A DNA stretch of 64,000 nt from Spirochaetaceae bacterium. Its GTDB lineage: Bacteria; Spirochaetota; Leptospiria; Leptospirales; Leptonemataceae. Positions 1-8,522 of this stretch are shown here, in pieces. The stretch is from contig PCBI01000019.1 in NCBI GenBank assembly GCA_002730875.1, positions 464,905-528,904 of the forward strand, given 5' to 3'. Positions within the stretch are counted from its first letter, which is position 1, and every line of letters begins with the position of its first letter. Below the pieces are notes generated by a model. The model saw nothing but the letters and a program-made list of their open reading frames with translations. It did no database searches and had not been told where the DNA came from. A program made the translations under genes and the position numbers.

Positions 1-1
1 C

Positions 2-1108
2 CATAACTCGGATCATCAAAAGATCCTGGCTACCCTGAAGAAGCATCCAGGTCTAACCGCCAGCGTGGCCGTTAAAGAGACTCCACTCGTTTCGCACATC
101 AAAAAGAATTACTCGGTGGAACTGGAAAAGGAGCGCGTGCTCCGACTGGTGGAAAAGCCCGAGAATCCGGCGAATCGACTTCTGGGATTGGGGACCTACC
201 TCTTCACCGAGCAGTATTTCGAAACCTTTCGGACCACTCCGCCTTCGGAGCGCACTGGCGTCATCGAGATTACGGAAGTCATAGATCGCATGGCTCGTGA
301 AACCGGAGCTGTTTATGCGACCATGGTTAGATGCGGTTACTTCAACATTAACTCGCTGCAGGATTACCATCATGCGGTGTACGAAATTCGAAACGAAGAT
401 TTTGATCGATTCAAGAAAACGCTGATTATACCGGCCGCCAATCGGGAGCAATCCATCGATGATGTCTTGAACGACTTCAAGGATTCCGTGGATCAGATTA
501 TTGTCGTGGATGCGGGCTCCGAAGACCGCACCCGCGAAATAGCTCGAAGCCATGGAGCCACAGTGGTAGCGTTTGCCGGCCCGCGAGAGAAAGAGGGCGC
601 CATGGTAATGGCGGGTCTGGAAGCCGCCCGCGGCGATATCTGCGTAGTAGCGTCGGCGGATGGCACATTCAGGAGCAAAGACCTGCCGAAGCTTCTTGAA
701 TACATGAAGGACTGCGACATGGCCATCGGGACCCGCACCACCCGGCAGATGATCGAGCAGGGGGCAAATTTAAAGCCCATGCGAAGGATCCTCAATCTGT
801 TTGGCGGCAAGATGATTGAGCTATTCTACTGGGGTATGGAACCCAGGTTCACCGATGCGAGCTGTCGTTATTTCTGTCTGTGGAAGGATACCTTCATGAA
901 AATCCGACCCAGACTACACGAAGACGGGTCATTGTACATCGCCGAAATGATGACCGAGATCGTACGGTCCCTGTACCGATGCATTGAAGTGCCCGTAACC
1001 TTTTTTAAGCCCGTGAAGGATCAGGCGGCCGGCGACATCCGTAGCATCGGCGATCTATTCCGGTTGTCCGGAATGCTTCTGAAAAAGAAGTTTGGCAAGA
1101 TTCACTGA
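2..1108 (+). CDS. Nucleotidyltransferase-glycosyltransferase (GT2) fusion, 5'-truncated by window edge
   Basis: The reading frame is open from the first base of the window, so the real start lies outside; the first in-window start is GTG at 65. The first ~120 residues look like the C-terminal part of a sugar-nucleotide pyrophosphorylase (VEKPENP, then a G-x-Y segment and ITEVIDRM). Residues from about 140 form a GT-A family 2 domain of the dolichol-phosphate-mannose synthase type (LIIPAANREQSIDD, IIVVDAGSEDRTRE, ASADGTFRSKDL). The expected role is making an activated sugar and transferring it to a lipid or glycan on the cytoplasmic face. It is followed after 190 bp by an epimerase and another GT2, which points to a surface-polysaccharide cluster. 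The fusion is read from the sequence; the substrate is unknown. Confidence 0.8.
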   Translation, partial: HNSDHQKILATLKKHPGLTASVAVKETPLVSHIKKNYSVELEKERVLRLVEKPENPANRLLGLGTYLFTEQYFETFRTTPPSERTGVIEITEVIDRMARETGAVYATMVRCGYFNINSLQDYHHAVYEIRNEDFDRFKKTLIIPAANREQSIDDVLNDFKDSVDQIIVVDAGSEDRTREIARSHGATVVAFAGPREKEGAMVMAGLEAARGDICVVASADGTFRSKDLPKLLEYMKDCDMAIGTRTTRQMIEQGANLKPMRRILNLFGGKMIELFYWGMEPRFTDASCRYFCLWKDTFMKIRPRLHEDGSLYIAEMMTEIVRSLYRCIEVPVTFFKPVKDQAAGDIRSIGDLFRLSGMLLKKKFGKIH

Positions 1109-1298
1109 GCTTGACGTAGAAAGCACCGAACCATCAATCGTAATACATACGTTACAGTGCCGTATCCGCCAGGGCTATGAACCGGGCGGTTTCATGGGCT
1201 GTTCCATTGCGACCAGAAATGGCGCAAAAAAAGAAGGCTATGCCGACCTGCATGCCGGGGCATGCCCGTCTGGCAGACTGCAAAAGAAAGAGGAAGAA

Positions 1299-2330
1299 AT
1301 GAAAGTACTGGTTACCGGCGGATGTGGATTTCTGGGATCCCATGTTTGTGAGCATTTTAGAAAGGAAGGCTGGGAAGTGGTCAGCTTCGATAACATGACC
1401 AAATACGAGCTCAAGCGGACCGGCTATGGTACCGAGGCCACTCGAGACTTCAACTGGGATTATCTGAAGGGCCTGGGCGTCGAAATGGTGAAGGGCGATA
1501 TCCGCAATCTGGAGCATCTAATGGACCGTAGCACCGGAACGGACTACATCGTTCATACAGCCGCTCAACCTGCCATGACCATTTCCTGGGAGGATCCGGA
1601 GCATGATTTTACGACGAACGTCACCGGAACCTTCAATGTAATGCAGGCCGCCCGGGCTCATAATATTCCGGTTGTAAATACCAGTTCGATTCACGTATAC
1701 GGAAACTCCATAAACGACTCTCTAACCGAATCCGATACCAGCTACGAACGAGACCCTGTGTCGATTCCGGAAACCCAGCCCGTAATGGTGGGGGAAATCA
1801 GTCCCTTACATGCATCCAAAATGAGCGCCGAGCATTATGTGCGATCTTTTCATGATATGTATGATCTGAAATCGGCCAGCTTTCGCTTTACTGGCATTTA
1901 CGGCCCCCGGCAGTTTGGAGGGGAGGACCATGGTTGGGTGGCCAACTTTGTGATTCGAGCTGTCTTTGGCCTGCCCATTCGCATCTTTGGAACCGGAAAG
2001 CAGGCGCGAGATATACTTTATGCTGCCGACGGCGCGGACAGCTATCTGAAGTTCTTCAAGGATCCACAGCCCGGAGTGTATAACATTGGTGGCGGTCCCG
2101 AGCACAAGATCTCCCTGGTGGAATGCATTGCCATGATCGGGGAAATTCTGGGCAAAAAGATCGAAGTTAGTATTGAAGCGGAACGTCCAGGCGATATGCG
2201 TTACTTCATTTGCGATATTTCGCAAGCGCGGAAGTTCGGTTTCGACCCCAAAATCAAACCTCGCGAAGGCGTCGAAAAGCTGATTCGCTGGGTAGAAGAA
2301 AACAGGAAGGTATTTGAGGTCAAGGCTTGA
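1299..2330 (+). CDS. NAD-dependent epimerase/dehydratase (extended SDR)
   Basis: Extended short-chain dehydrogenase, 343 residues, with the N-terminal Rossmann motif GGCGFLGSH and the family blocks HTAAQPA, NTSSIHVYG, RFTGIYGPRQFGG and YNIGGG. It resembles the UDP-glucose 4-epimerase / CDP-tyvelose epimerase group that modifies nucleotide sugars in the cytoplasm. I chose ATG 1299 because it follows the purine-rich AAAGAGGAAGAA and starts directly on the Rossmann strand; the in-frame upstream extension looks non-coding. The usual catalytic YxxxK appears here as L-H-A-S-K (SPLHASKMSAE), so the tyrosine is replaced by leucine. The next gene overlaps its stop codon, so the two are probably translationally coupled. 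Confidence 0.85.
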   Translation: MKVLVTGGCGFLGSHVCEHFRKEGWEVVSFDNMTKYELKRTGYGTEATRDFNWDYLKGLGVEMVKGDIRNLEHLMDRSTGTDYIVHTAAQPAMTISWEDPEHDFTTNVTGTFNVMQAARAHNIPVVNTSSIHVYGNSINDSLTESDTSYERDPVSIPETQPVMVGEISPLHASKMSAEHYVRSFHDMYDLKSASFRFTGIYGPRQFGGEDHGWVANFVIRAVFGLPIRIFGTGKQARDILYAADGADSYLKFFKDPQPGVYNIGGGPEHKISLVECIAMIGEILGKKIEVSIEAERPGDMRYFICDISQARKFGFDPKIKPREGVEKLIRWVEENRKVFEVKA

Positions 2331-4297
2331 GAACCCTGATCATTATTCCAGCCTACAACGAAGAAAGCACCATCGAAGAGGTGGTGCGAGGCGCTTCCGA
2401 ATACTGCGACGTTTGTGTCGTGGATGACGCTTCGAAGGACCGAACGCCGGAAATTCTGGCGAACTTGAAATCGGAGTTCCAGGGAAGAAAGACAGGTACT
2501 CTACACATCATACGCCACGAAAGCAATACGCACATTCCTGGCGGTATTCAAGATGGGATGCGTTACGCCTGGGAGCAGGATTACGACTATGTAATCACAA
2601 TGGATGCCGGGATGTCCCATCTTCCGTCGGACCTTCCTTTGTTTCTGGATGCCGGCGATCAGGATCTGGTCATTGGAAGGCGTCATCAGACGGAGAACGT
2701 TCCACTCTACAGGAAGTTAATTTCCTGGAAGGCCGCCCGGGTCATGAACTATTGTCTTTCCGATGGGCTTTTCGATCTGAAGGGACCCGGTATACAGGAC
2801 TGCACCTCGGGGTACCGCCGATACAGCAAAAAGATTTATTCCATCATAGCCGGCGCTGAACTGGAATCTCGCGCTTTTGATTTCCATATGGAGTCTTTGT
2901 ATCTGGCCGTCAGAAACGGCGCCAGCTTCAAAGAAGTTCCCATCACTTATAAGTTCTCCACGTCCTCATTTAATCGCAAAGTGCTTCTTCAGGCCATGGT
3001 GTTCGCTCGTCACCTCTACAGAAAGAAGCTGCATATGGAAGAACCTCATGAGCCCGGCAGGCTGGTGCGGTGGCAGCAAGCAATATACTCACCGCTGAAA
3101 CATCTGGATAAACCTTATCTGGCGCTGGGGCTGTTCTTTCTGATTTACGGCGCCGTCACCTATTTCCACGTTCAGAAGTATGATATGAACTTCTCCTCCA
3201 TGGTTCGCTTTGGACTGGAGTTTGCGGAGTCCAATCCGGATCATGTTCCACCGGACGCCGTTTTCTACAAGAGTCAGGACGGCGACCTGGGAGCCGGCTA
3301 TGATGGGCAGATATTCTATTTCTATAGTCGCTCAATAAGCGAAGGGCTGGATTATCCTTCCAGCGAAGGAGTGGATAAAGACGGTCAGATTGATGCCAGT
3401 TACAGGGCCCCCCGGATAGGCTATCCGTTTCTCATTGGGCTGTTTGGCTTCCTGGGACCGAATGCGGCGCTTTTTGGGATGTTCTTCTGGAACCTGGGAC
3501 TCATGTCTCTGGCTTATCTTTGCCTTCGCCAGATACTGGGTACAAACAGCCCACTGGCCATCTTCTATCTTCTATCTCCCTTTGCCCTGGGCAGCTATCA
3601 CCTGCTGGTAAGCGATGCGGTGATGGTGTCCACTGTTGTCATCGCTTACTGGGCTTATCAGAGAGAGCGACTGCTCCTTTTCTGGGGTCTGGCAAGCCTG
3701 GCCATTATCACAAAAGAGCCCGCATTGTTTCTGCTGTTTCCCCTGGGACTCTACGAGTTGATTCGTCTGGATTTTCGTAAGGCGGCGGTAATCCTGGCAA
3801 CTCTCATTATTCCGGTGGGGTGGCATACCTATCTCCGGTTCACCCTGCCTGAATGGACTCCTACGCGCCTGGGTGTCTTTATTCAGCCGATGCAGGGCAT
3901 GCAGGAATACCTGAAGGAGGTGATGCTTTCGATCCAGAATCCGGATAGTAGCCTGAAAGACATTGCCCGCACACTCAGTCGTATGCCGCTTCTGTTCCTG
4001 TGGCTTGCAGGACTGGTTGCTCTGCTAACGGGTAGGCATCGGAAAGGATTTGCCATGCGATTGGGACTGTTTCTTTCTCTTGCGATGGTATTTGTGGCGG
4101 ATCATTATTATTTCTGGTCTGTTTACGACAATATCTCGCGCATGTTTACTATGACCGTGGCTCTGGTTCTACTGTTGAAGTCCCGGGATCACAATATCCT
4201 GGATCTGCCATTTCATGTAGTTTCGCTGGGTGTTCTACTCCTTTATCTGGTGCGGGTGATCTGGATTACTCCGGTATTGCCTCACGTGATTCGCTAA
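2327..4297 (+). CDS. GT2 glycosyltransferase fused to polytopic GT-C-like membrane domain
   Basis: The TTG start overlaps the upstream stop (TTGA). Residues ~1-235 are a DPM1-like GT2 domain (IIIPAYNEEST, CVVDDASKDRTP, ITMDAGMSHLPSD, LVIGRRHQ, DCTSGYRRYSKK). From ~260 to 656 there are many hydrophobic helices with a periplasmic-type segment containing GAGYDGQIFYFYSR and RIGYPFL, resembling GT-C mannosyltransferase-type membrane enzymes. A plausible model is that the N-terminus loads a polyprenyl-phosphate sugar and the membrane part uses it on the periplasmic side. The GT2 assignment is solid; GT-C activity is inference. It probably forms one transcription unit with the epimerase. No clear terminator follows in the 106-bp convergent gap. 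Confidence 0.8.
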   Translation: MRTLIIIPAYNEESTIEEVVRGASEYCDVCVVDDASKDRTPEILANLKSEFQGRKTGTLHIIRHESNTHIPGGIQDGMRYAWEQDYDYVITMDAGMSHLPSDLPLFLDAGDQDLVIGRRHQTENVPLYRKLISWKAARVMNYCLSDGLFDLKGPGIQDCTSGYRRYSKKIYSIIAGAELESRAFDFHMESLYLAVRNGASFKEVPITYKFSTSSFNRKVLLQAMVFARHLYRKKLHMEEPHEPGRLVRWQQAIYSPLKHLDKPYLALGLFFLIYGAVTYFHVQKYDMNFSSMVRFGLEFAESNPDHVPPDAVFYKSQDGDLGAGYDGQIFYFYSRSISEGLDYPSSEGVDKDGQIDASYRAPRIGYPFLIGLFGFLGPNAALFGMFFWNLGLMSLAYLCLRQILGTNSPLAIFYLLSPFALGSYHLLVSDAVMVSTVVIAYWAYQRERLLLFWGLASLAIITKEPALFLLFPLGLYELIRLDFRKAAVILATLIIPVGWHTYLRFTLPEWTPTRLGVFIQPMQGMQEYLKEVMLSIQNPDSSLKDIARTLSRMPLLFLWLAGLVALLTGRHRKGFAMRLGLFLSLAMVFVADHYYFWSVYDNISRMFTMTVALVLLLKSRDHNILDLPFHVVSLGVLLLYLVRVIWITPVLPHVIR

Positions 4298-4403
4298 AGC
4301 GCAGTTTGCTTCTTCCAAATTGATTAGAGTGCCAATGCTTCACCGTTGCCCAGAAAGGAATCCAATAGGAATCCGCAATAGAGCCTGGGGCTAACCGGTA
4401 TTT

Positions 4404-5156
4404 TCAGAAACCGGGCATAGGCGCAACCTCATTACGGACCACCGCGGCTGTGGGCACCGAGATGGACTTGTCCTCGTTGAAAGCAACGGTGGTGGTGTCC
4501 CCACTGTCGCGCGTCTGAACATGGAGAAAACTCCGCCCGTCCTTCAATACGACCAATCGATCGTATCGACTGGCCGGGGCAATGGATTGCTCGAATAGGC
4601 CTCCTTCTTCCATGTCCTTGAGAATGTGACCAAACAGAAGAGCCAGCGCTTCGGACGCTTTGTCCGGGTACGAATCAAACTGCAAAGCGCAAATCAATAA
4701 AGTTCCTGTTAGACCCCAGGTCTCAAAGTCGTACTGAAAGCTACGAATAGCGCGACCGGATTTTCCCACTACGACGTAGACCTGATTTTCAACGGTCATG
4801 GTTTTCATTGGGATGATCCCGGCAGTTAAGAAAAAGCCCCACACAGACACTCCCTGAATGAAGCTAACATCTCTGGGGGTTACCTGTCGCACCTGAACAA
4901 ACAATTGTAAACCGCCGGGGCCCACCGGTACGCCTTTTTCCAATAAGGACTTTGAAATGGCATCAGAAACCCTTTCGCTTGTCATTTCTCGAGTGGAAAC
5001 AGTGAGAGCGGATTGAGACGCAACGCGAAACTCGATGGGAGGCAGACCATTAAAGGTTCGGTCCACTTCTTTCACTTCATTCAATAGAATGCAACCGTTC
5101 AGGCTAAAGGTCATCCCGGTAGCAAGGAGAATTGTAATAAATTGCCTAGTTTTCAT
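4404..5156 (-). CDS. Putative lipoprotein, unknown function
   Basis: I take the start MKTRQFITILLA (5156) rather than the longer MVWSSG form, because it gives a normal signal peptide ending in the lipobox SLNGC at about residue 21. The mature part (~230 residues) is a mixed alpha/beta protein with one hydrophobic stretch (VWGFFLTAGIIP). I recognise no family. The N-terminus overlaps the 3' end of the upstream gene (start 5772) by 11 bp, so the two are probably co-expressed envelope proteins. Confidence 0.65.
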   Translation of the reverse strand: MKTRQFITILLATGMTFSLNGCILLNEVKEVDRTFNGLPPIEFRVASQSALTVSTREMTSERVSDAISKSLLEKGVPVGPGGLQLFVQVRQVTPRDVSFIQGVSVWGFFLTAGIIPMKTMTVENQVYVVVGKSGRAIRSFQYDFETWGLTGTLLICALQFDSYPDKASEALALLFGHILKDMEEGGLFEQSIAPASRYDRLVVLKDGRSFLHVQTRDSGDTTTVAFNEDKSISVPTAAVVRNEVAPMPGF

Positions 5157-5772
5157 ACCTGAACTCCATACCATTGAAGGCGGGATAGAGCATGATCAGA
5201 TTGGCCCTTGCCTTCTCGAAGTTTTCTCGGCTATAGGAAGCGTCCTTCAGGCTACCGTAGGTTGACATTTCATTGATTCCATGCTCCACCCTTATACGGG
5301 CCTCGTAATGGCCACCGTAAACCACCTGTCCGGGGCCTACGGACAGCTTTGCTGGCATCTCAGAGCGGCCCGGGAAAGATCTTCTTTCTTCCCCTGATAG
5401 TTTATCAGTAATATTTGAGAAACTATACGCCGGTTTGTAGACCCCCGGCGGAACTTGTAGTGCGTAAGTGCCGAGTACCGTATCGGGCAATATATGAAAC
5501 TTTATCGGTTGTCCCGTGAACTCATTTTCCCAGGCCACTCCAATATGGATGCCCGCGACACCCACGGGAGTATCCAGCGAGTCCATATAAACGGAAACGA
5601 AAATATATCCATCATTCGCCGAAGCGGACCCCGGTTCACGACTCTCGGGCTCGTACGGACTAAATAGCATCGGCGTGAAGCACTGCGTTTCCAGAATGCA
5701 AATCAACAGGACATAAACCCAGGCCCCAAATCTACTTTTTCTAGAGCTAAAACGTTTTATCTGATTTGCCAT
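5146..5772 (-). CDS. Putative exported protein, unknown function
   Basis: About 208 residues from MANQIKRFSSRKSRFGAW; the GAAGGAAG-type purine stretch upstream of 5772 favours this start over the in-frame one at 5829. A basic N-terminus and a hydrophobic segment (VYVLLICILETQCF) look like a signal sequence; the cysteine could be a non-canonical lipidation site. The middle contains a beta-rich segment (VPPGVYKPAYSFSNITDKL) such as is seen in small surface proteins. I recognise no family. It overlaps the next minus-strand lipoprotein gene by 11 bp. Confidence 0.6.
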   Translation of the reverse strand: MANQIKRFSSRKSRFGAWVYVLLICILETQCFTPMLFSPYEPESREPGSASANDGYIFVSVYMDSLDTPVGVAGIHIGVAWENEFTGQPIKFHILPDTVLGTYALQVPPGVYKPAYSFSNITDKLSGEERRSFPGRSEMPAKLSVGPGQVVYGGHYEARIRVEHGINEMSTYGSLKDASYSRENFEKARANLIMLYPAFNGMEFRYEN

Positions 5773-6029
5773 TCCTGCTTCTTCCTTCAACCGGGTAATT
5801 AGTAGGGCGAAGGACAGAGTGTATGTCAAGGCCTTCTATACGTAATTCGAACGAGTTTACGAGCCGCGGGGATAACCTCCAGTGGATTCTTTGAATTATA
5901 GTTCAAGGAGATCTTCCATGCGGGCCACCGGGGCAATAGAAGGAGCCGGGATGGAGCCTTTACCGCATCGCTCCGATTCAATTCTTCCGAATGACAGCAA
6001 GCGATGGATTGCGAAAGAAGATAGTAACC
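5773..6029. promoter_or_regulatory. Divergent intergenic region with an imperfect palindrome
   Basis: About 257 bp between the minus-strand gene ending at 5772 and the 30-codon reading frame at 6030. The 16-bp imperfect palindrome TTGAATTATAGTTCAA (5891-5906; one mismatched pair) could be an operator or overlap a promoter. I see no tRNA or longer convincing reading frame. Confidence 0.3.
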
Positions 6030-6122
6030 ATGAAAAAGAACAAAAACATGAAGAAGCAGGAAGCTCCCAATGAGAAATGGGGCAGCCGGAAGACCCGGCA
6101 GAAAGCGTTCACGGAAAAATGA
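6030..6122 (+). CDS. Possible 30-residue basic peptide
   Basis: A short frame starts at ATG 6030, preceded by the purine-rich GCGAAAGAAGATAG. It begins MKKNKNMKKQEAPNEKWGSR and is strongly basic, with 11 Lys/Arg in 30 residues. It ends in TGA at 6120-6122, inside the 3' end of the convergent L,D-transpeptidase gene (14-bp overlap). There is no signal peptide or known motif. Its reality rests only on composition and the upstream purine tract, so it may be chance. Confidence 0.3.
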   Translation: MKKNKNMKKQEAPNEKWGSRKTRQKAFTEK

Positions 6123-7086
6123 TTACAGGCATACCGGGATTCATAAACGGATCCAGCTTAATGATGTCTTCGTTAAGTAATCGAATGCAGCCGCTACCAA
6201 AGGTCTTTCCCACACTGGCCGGATCGTTTGTACCGTGGATGGCTATGCCCGAGCCGATTCGCATCGGTAGTTTTCGTTTCTTGTCCTCCGGCACATCGCC
6301 TGCCTTTAGCGCCTGCCTGTATCTCCAGATATCGGAGGCGGCAGGGTAGTCTATGCCATAGAATCGGGGGCCAAAGACATTCTTGCCCGCATCTTTGCCC
6401 GGCTTTCCGTACAGACTGTAGCCCAGCTTCGCAGTCAGATAGAAACCATTTAGCTTTGCCAATTCCTTATACGATTCGGACTCTTTCAGCGCATCCAGGG
6501 TGTAGAAACGAAAGATGCGGTAGATTCCTTCCGGAGTGCGCCCATCGTATTCGTATTGTTTGGGCTTCTGTCCGCCTTCGCTGTCGCCGCCGATTCCCGC
6601 ATCGAAAGAAAGCAGTTCCACACCTCGCTGGTCAAACACGGCAAGTTTATGCCTGCTTTTCCAGATAACGATTCCATAAAGCTGCGTCTCGCTTAGCAGG
6701 GCCTTCGCCAGGGCTTTGAGATCGCGACGGTCGTAGGCCTCTCTGTTTTCGGTAAGCAGTCGATTGTTCTGACCCACCGGAAAATCCACGGAGTCTTGCA
6801 TTTCTTTGAGCTGCTCGTCCAGCGCTGCCCGGGCTTTTTCCGTGTTTGTAAGCGCTTTCTCAGGCTTTGAGTCGTTGTCTCGTGTTGTCCCGGGATCTCT
6901 GGACGGCGCCTCGGCCTGCTGGGGACCGGTGGCTATCGATACGACTAAAAGAAACAGGCATGACCTCAGGAGGATGACAGAGAAAGTTGTCCGGCCTTGC
7001 GCTTCTTTTTTCTGTCGCGTTCGAATGTCTTTTCTCATTGGACCGGTAAAGGCCGGGATAGCGATTAGAAGTTTACTGTACTTCAT
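6109..7086 (-). CDS. L,D-transpeptidase (YkuD family), exported
   Basis: 325 residues with a YkuD catalytic domain in the C-terminal half. The signature is IAIHGTND with His284, then FGSGCIRLLNEDI with the nucleophile Cys300. Family enzymes form 3-3 peptidoglycan cross-links or attach proteins to peptidoglycan in the periplasm. The N-terminus has a long basic stretch before the hydrophobic segment SVILLRSCLFLLVVSIATG (~residues 38-56), so the start may be further in. The start ATG overlaps the end of the upstream VWA gene by 14 bp, which couples it to the VWA/MoxR pair. The family call is certain; the reaction product is inferred. Confidence 0.88.
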   Translation of the reverse strand: MKYSKLLIAIPAFTGPMRKDIRTRQKKEAQGRTTFSVILLRSCLFLLVVSIATGPQQAEAPSRDPGTTRDNDSKPEKALTNTEKARAALDEQLKEMQDSVDFPVGQNNRLLTENREAYDRRDLKALAKALLSETQLYGIVIWKSRHKLAVFDQRGVELLSFDAGIGGDSEGGQKPKQYEYDGRTPEGIYRIFRFYTLDALKESESYKELAKLNGFYLTAKLGYSLYGKPGKDAGKNVFGPRFYGIDYPAASDIWRYRQALKAGDVPEDKKRKLPMRIGSGIAIHGTNDPASVGKTFGSGCIRLLNEDIIKLDPFMNPGMPVIIFP

Positions 7087-8296
7087 GTTTGATCTCGTTC
7101 ATGCGTTTTACGGCTCGATCCAGTCCGCCCAGGGTCATCTCCTCCATGGGTAGCACCGAAGCGATTTTCTTAAGAGTGAACGAACCGTTAGCCCAGAACT
7201 CCGCCGGAATGGGGTTCAGCCACACAATGGCCGGAAACCGTTCGCGCAGTCGCTTAAGCTGCTCTATAGACGGGTCGTATTCTTCCTCGCCAAAGTTAAT
7301 GTTTCCGTAGGGTGCCACCAATTCTTCTGGCGCCATGGAAGCATCGCCTACGATGAAGATCCTGCAATCCCGGTTTCTACGTAGTATGTCGCGCAGAGCT
7401 ACCGGTTTGCTTCTCTGTGGATCCGAATACACATAGGAATAGATCGTATTATGGAAGTAGTAGCTATCCAGTTTCTTGAGCTGCTTATGCATTCTCTGGA
7501 ACAGGTCCGCAGTGAGATGAACATAGGGAGCCATGGAGCTTCCGCCGTTATCCATCATCAAAATCACTTCAAGGCGGTCGCGCTTGTCTTTTTCGAAAAT
7601 GAGTTCAATTTCACCGGCATTCTTTGCCGTCTTTCGAATGCTTTCGGGAATGTTAAGCTGGTCCGGGGCACCCGCCGGCTTAAGGTGCTTCAGATGTTCC
7701 AGAGCATCGTGGAAGTTCTTTCGGTTGAGCCGGCCGCTTTCCGAGTAATCCACATAGCGACGTTGTCCCATCACCTTTTTGGCGCTAAAACGATTCGCCT
7801 GGCCCATGACTCGAAAGCCATTCTCCGAAAACCCTGAATGCCCGAACGGGGATGTTCCCCCGGTGCCAATCCATTTATTCCCGCCGTGGTGCGCCTCGGT
7901 CTGTTCCCTTAGGCGTTGCCAGAAAAGCTCCATTAATTCCTGCGGAGACATGGAGTAGGGATGCCGGGGCAGTTCTCCCTTGATCCAGGCCTGGCGGAGC
8001 CATTGTTGAAATTGCTTTGTTTCCAGAAGATCCAGATCGCCTTCTGCCACGGGAGGAAGTTCCAGGCCTTCGAAGAAGTACAGAAAGGTGCGATCGTAGA
8101 TGTCGAAATACTTTACTTCTTTGACGAAGCAAAGGCGGGCCATAAGATACAAATCGTCCATGTTCTGCACCAGCCCCTTCTTCATAGCTCGAAGAAGTTC
8201 AATCAGCTGATCCGGCGATACCGGGATGTCCGCTCTTCGCAATTCGTAGGCGAAAGATAGAAAGACATCGTATGTATGAATCTTTTCGCTATTCAT
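7073..8296 (-). CDS. VWA domain protein of the CoxE type
   Basis: 407 residues. The N-terminal ~140 residues match the helical region of CoxE-like VWA proteins (FAYELRRADIPVSPDQLIELLRAM), followed by a glycine-rich linker (GTGGTSPFGHSGF) and a VWA fold. The metal-site motif at 249-253 is D-N-G-G-S instead of D-x-S-x-S, so one MIDAS serine is glycine; metal binding may be altered. Such proteins usually work with MoxR-type AAA+ ATPases as chaperone pairs that mature or remodel target complexes. The AAA+ gene lies upstream (8523-9353), and an L,D-transpeptidase overlaps downstream, which hints at an envelope-related target (inference). Confidence 0.85.
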   Translation of the reverse strand: MNSEKIHTYDVFLSFAYELRRADIPVSPDQLIELLRAMKKGLVQNMDDLYLMARLCFVKEVKYFDIYDRTFLYFFEGLELPPVAEGDLDLLETKQFQQWLRQAWIKGELPRHPYSMSPQELMELFWQRLREQTEAHHGGNKWIGTGGTSPFGHSGFSENGFRVMGQANRFSAKKVMGQRRYVDYSESGRLNRKNFHDALEHLKHLKPAGAPDQLNIPESIRKTAKNAGEIELIFEKDKRDRLEVILMMDNGGSSMAPYVHLTADLFQRMHKQLKKLDSYYFHNTIYSYVYSDPQRSKPVALRDILRRNRDCRIFIVGDASMAPEELVAPYGNINFGEEEYDPSIEQLKRLRERFPAIVWLNPIPAEFWANGSFTLKKIASVLPMEEMTLGGLDRAVKRMNEIKHEVQ

Positions 8297-8522
8297 GGAT
8301 ATTTCGCCCGAAAATCATCTTAGCTGTATTCCTTTCGGCCGGGAATTCGTCCGTAGATCCGGTTTGCGCGCCTCTCATGAGCCGTCTTTCCCGCGACCAT
8401 GTTTGCTCGCTTCTGGAGGCCAGCCGAATTCCAGGCGACTATGTTTTCCCGCGGTTTTGTCATCAGCTATTCCAGGCACGGGCCACCTTTGGTGCGTCTA
8501 ACCTTTCTCGCCCAACGAGGTC

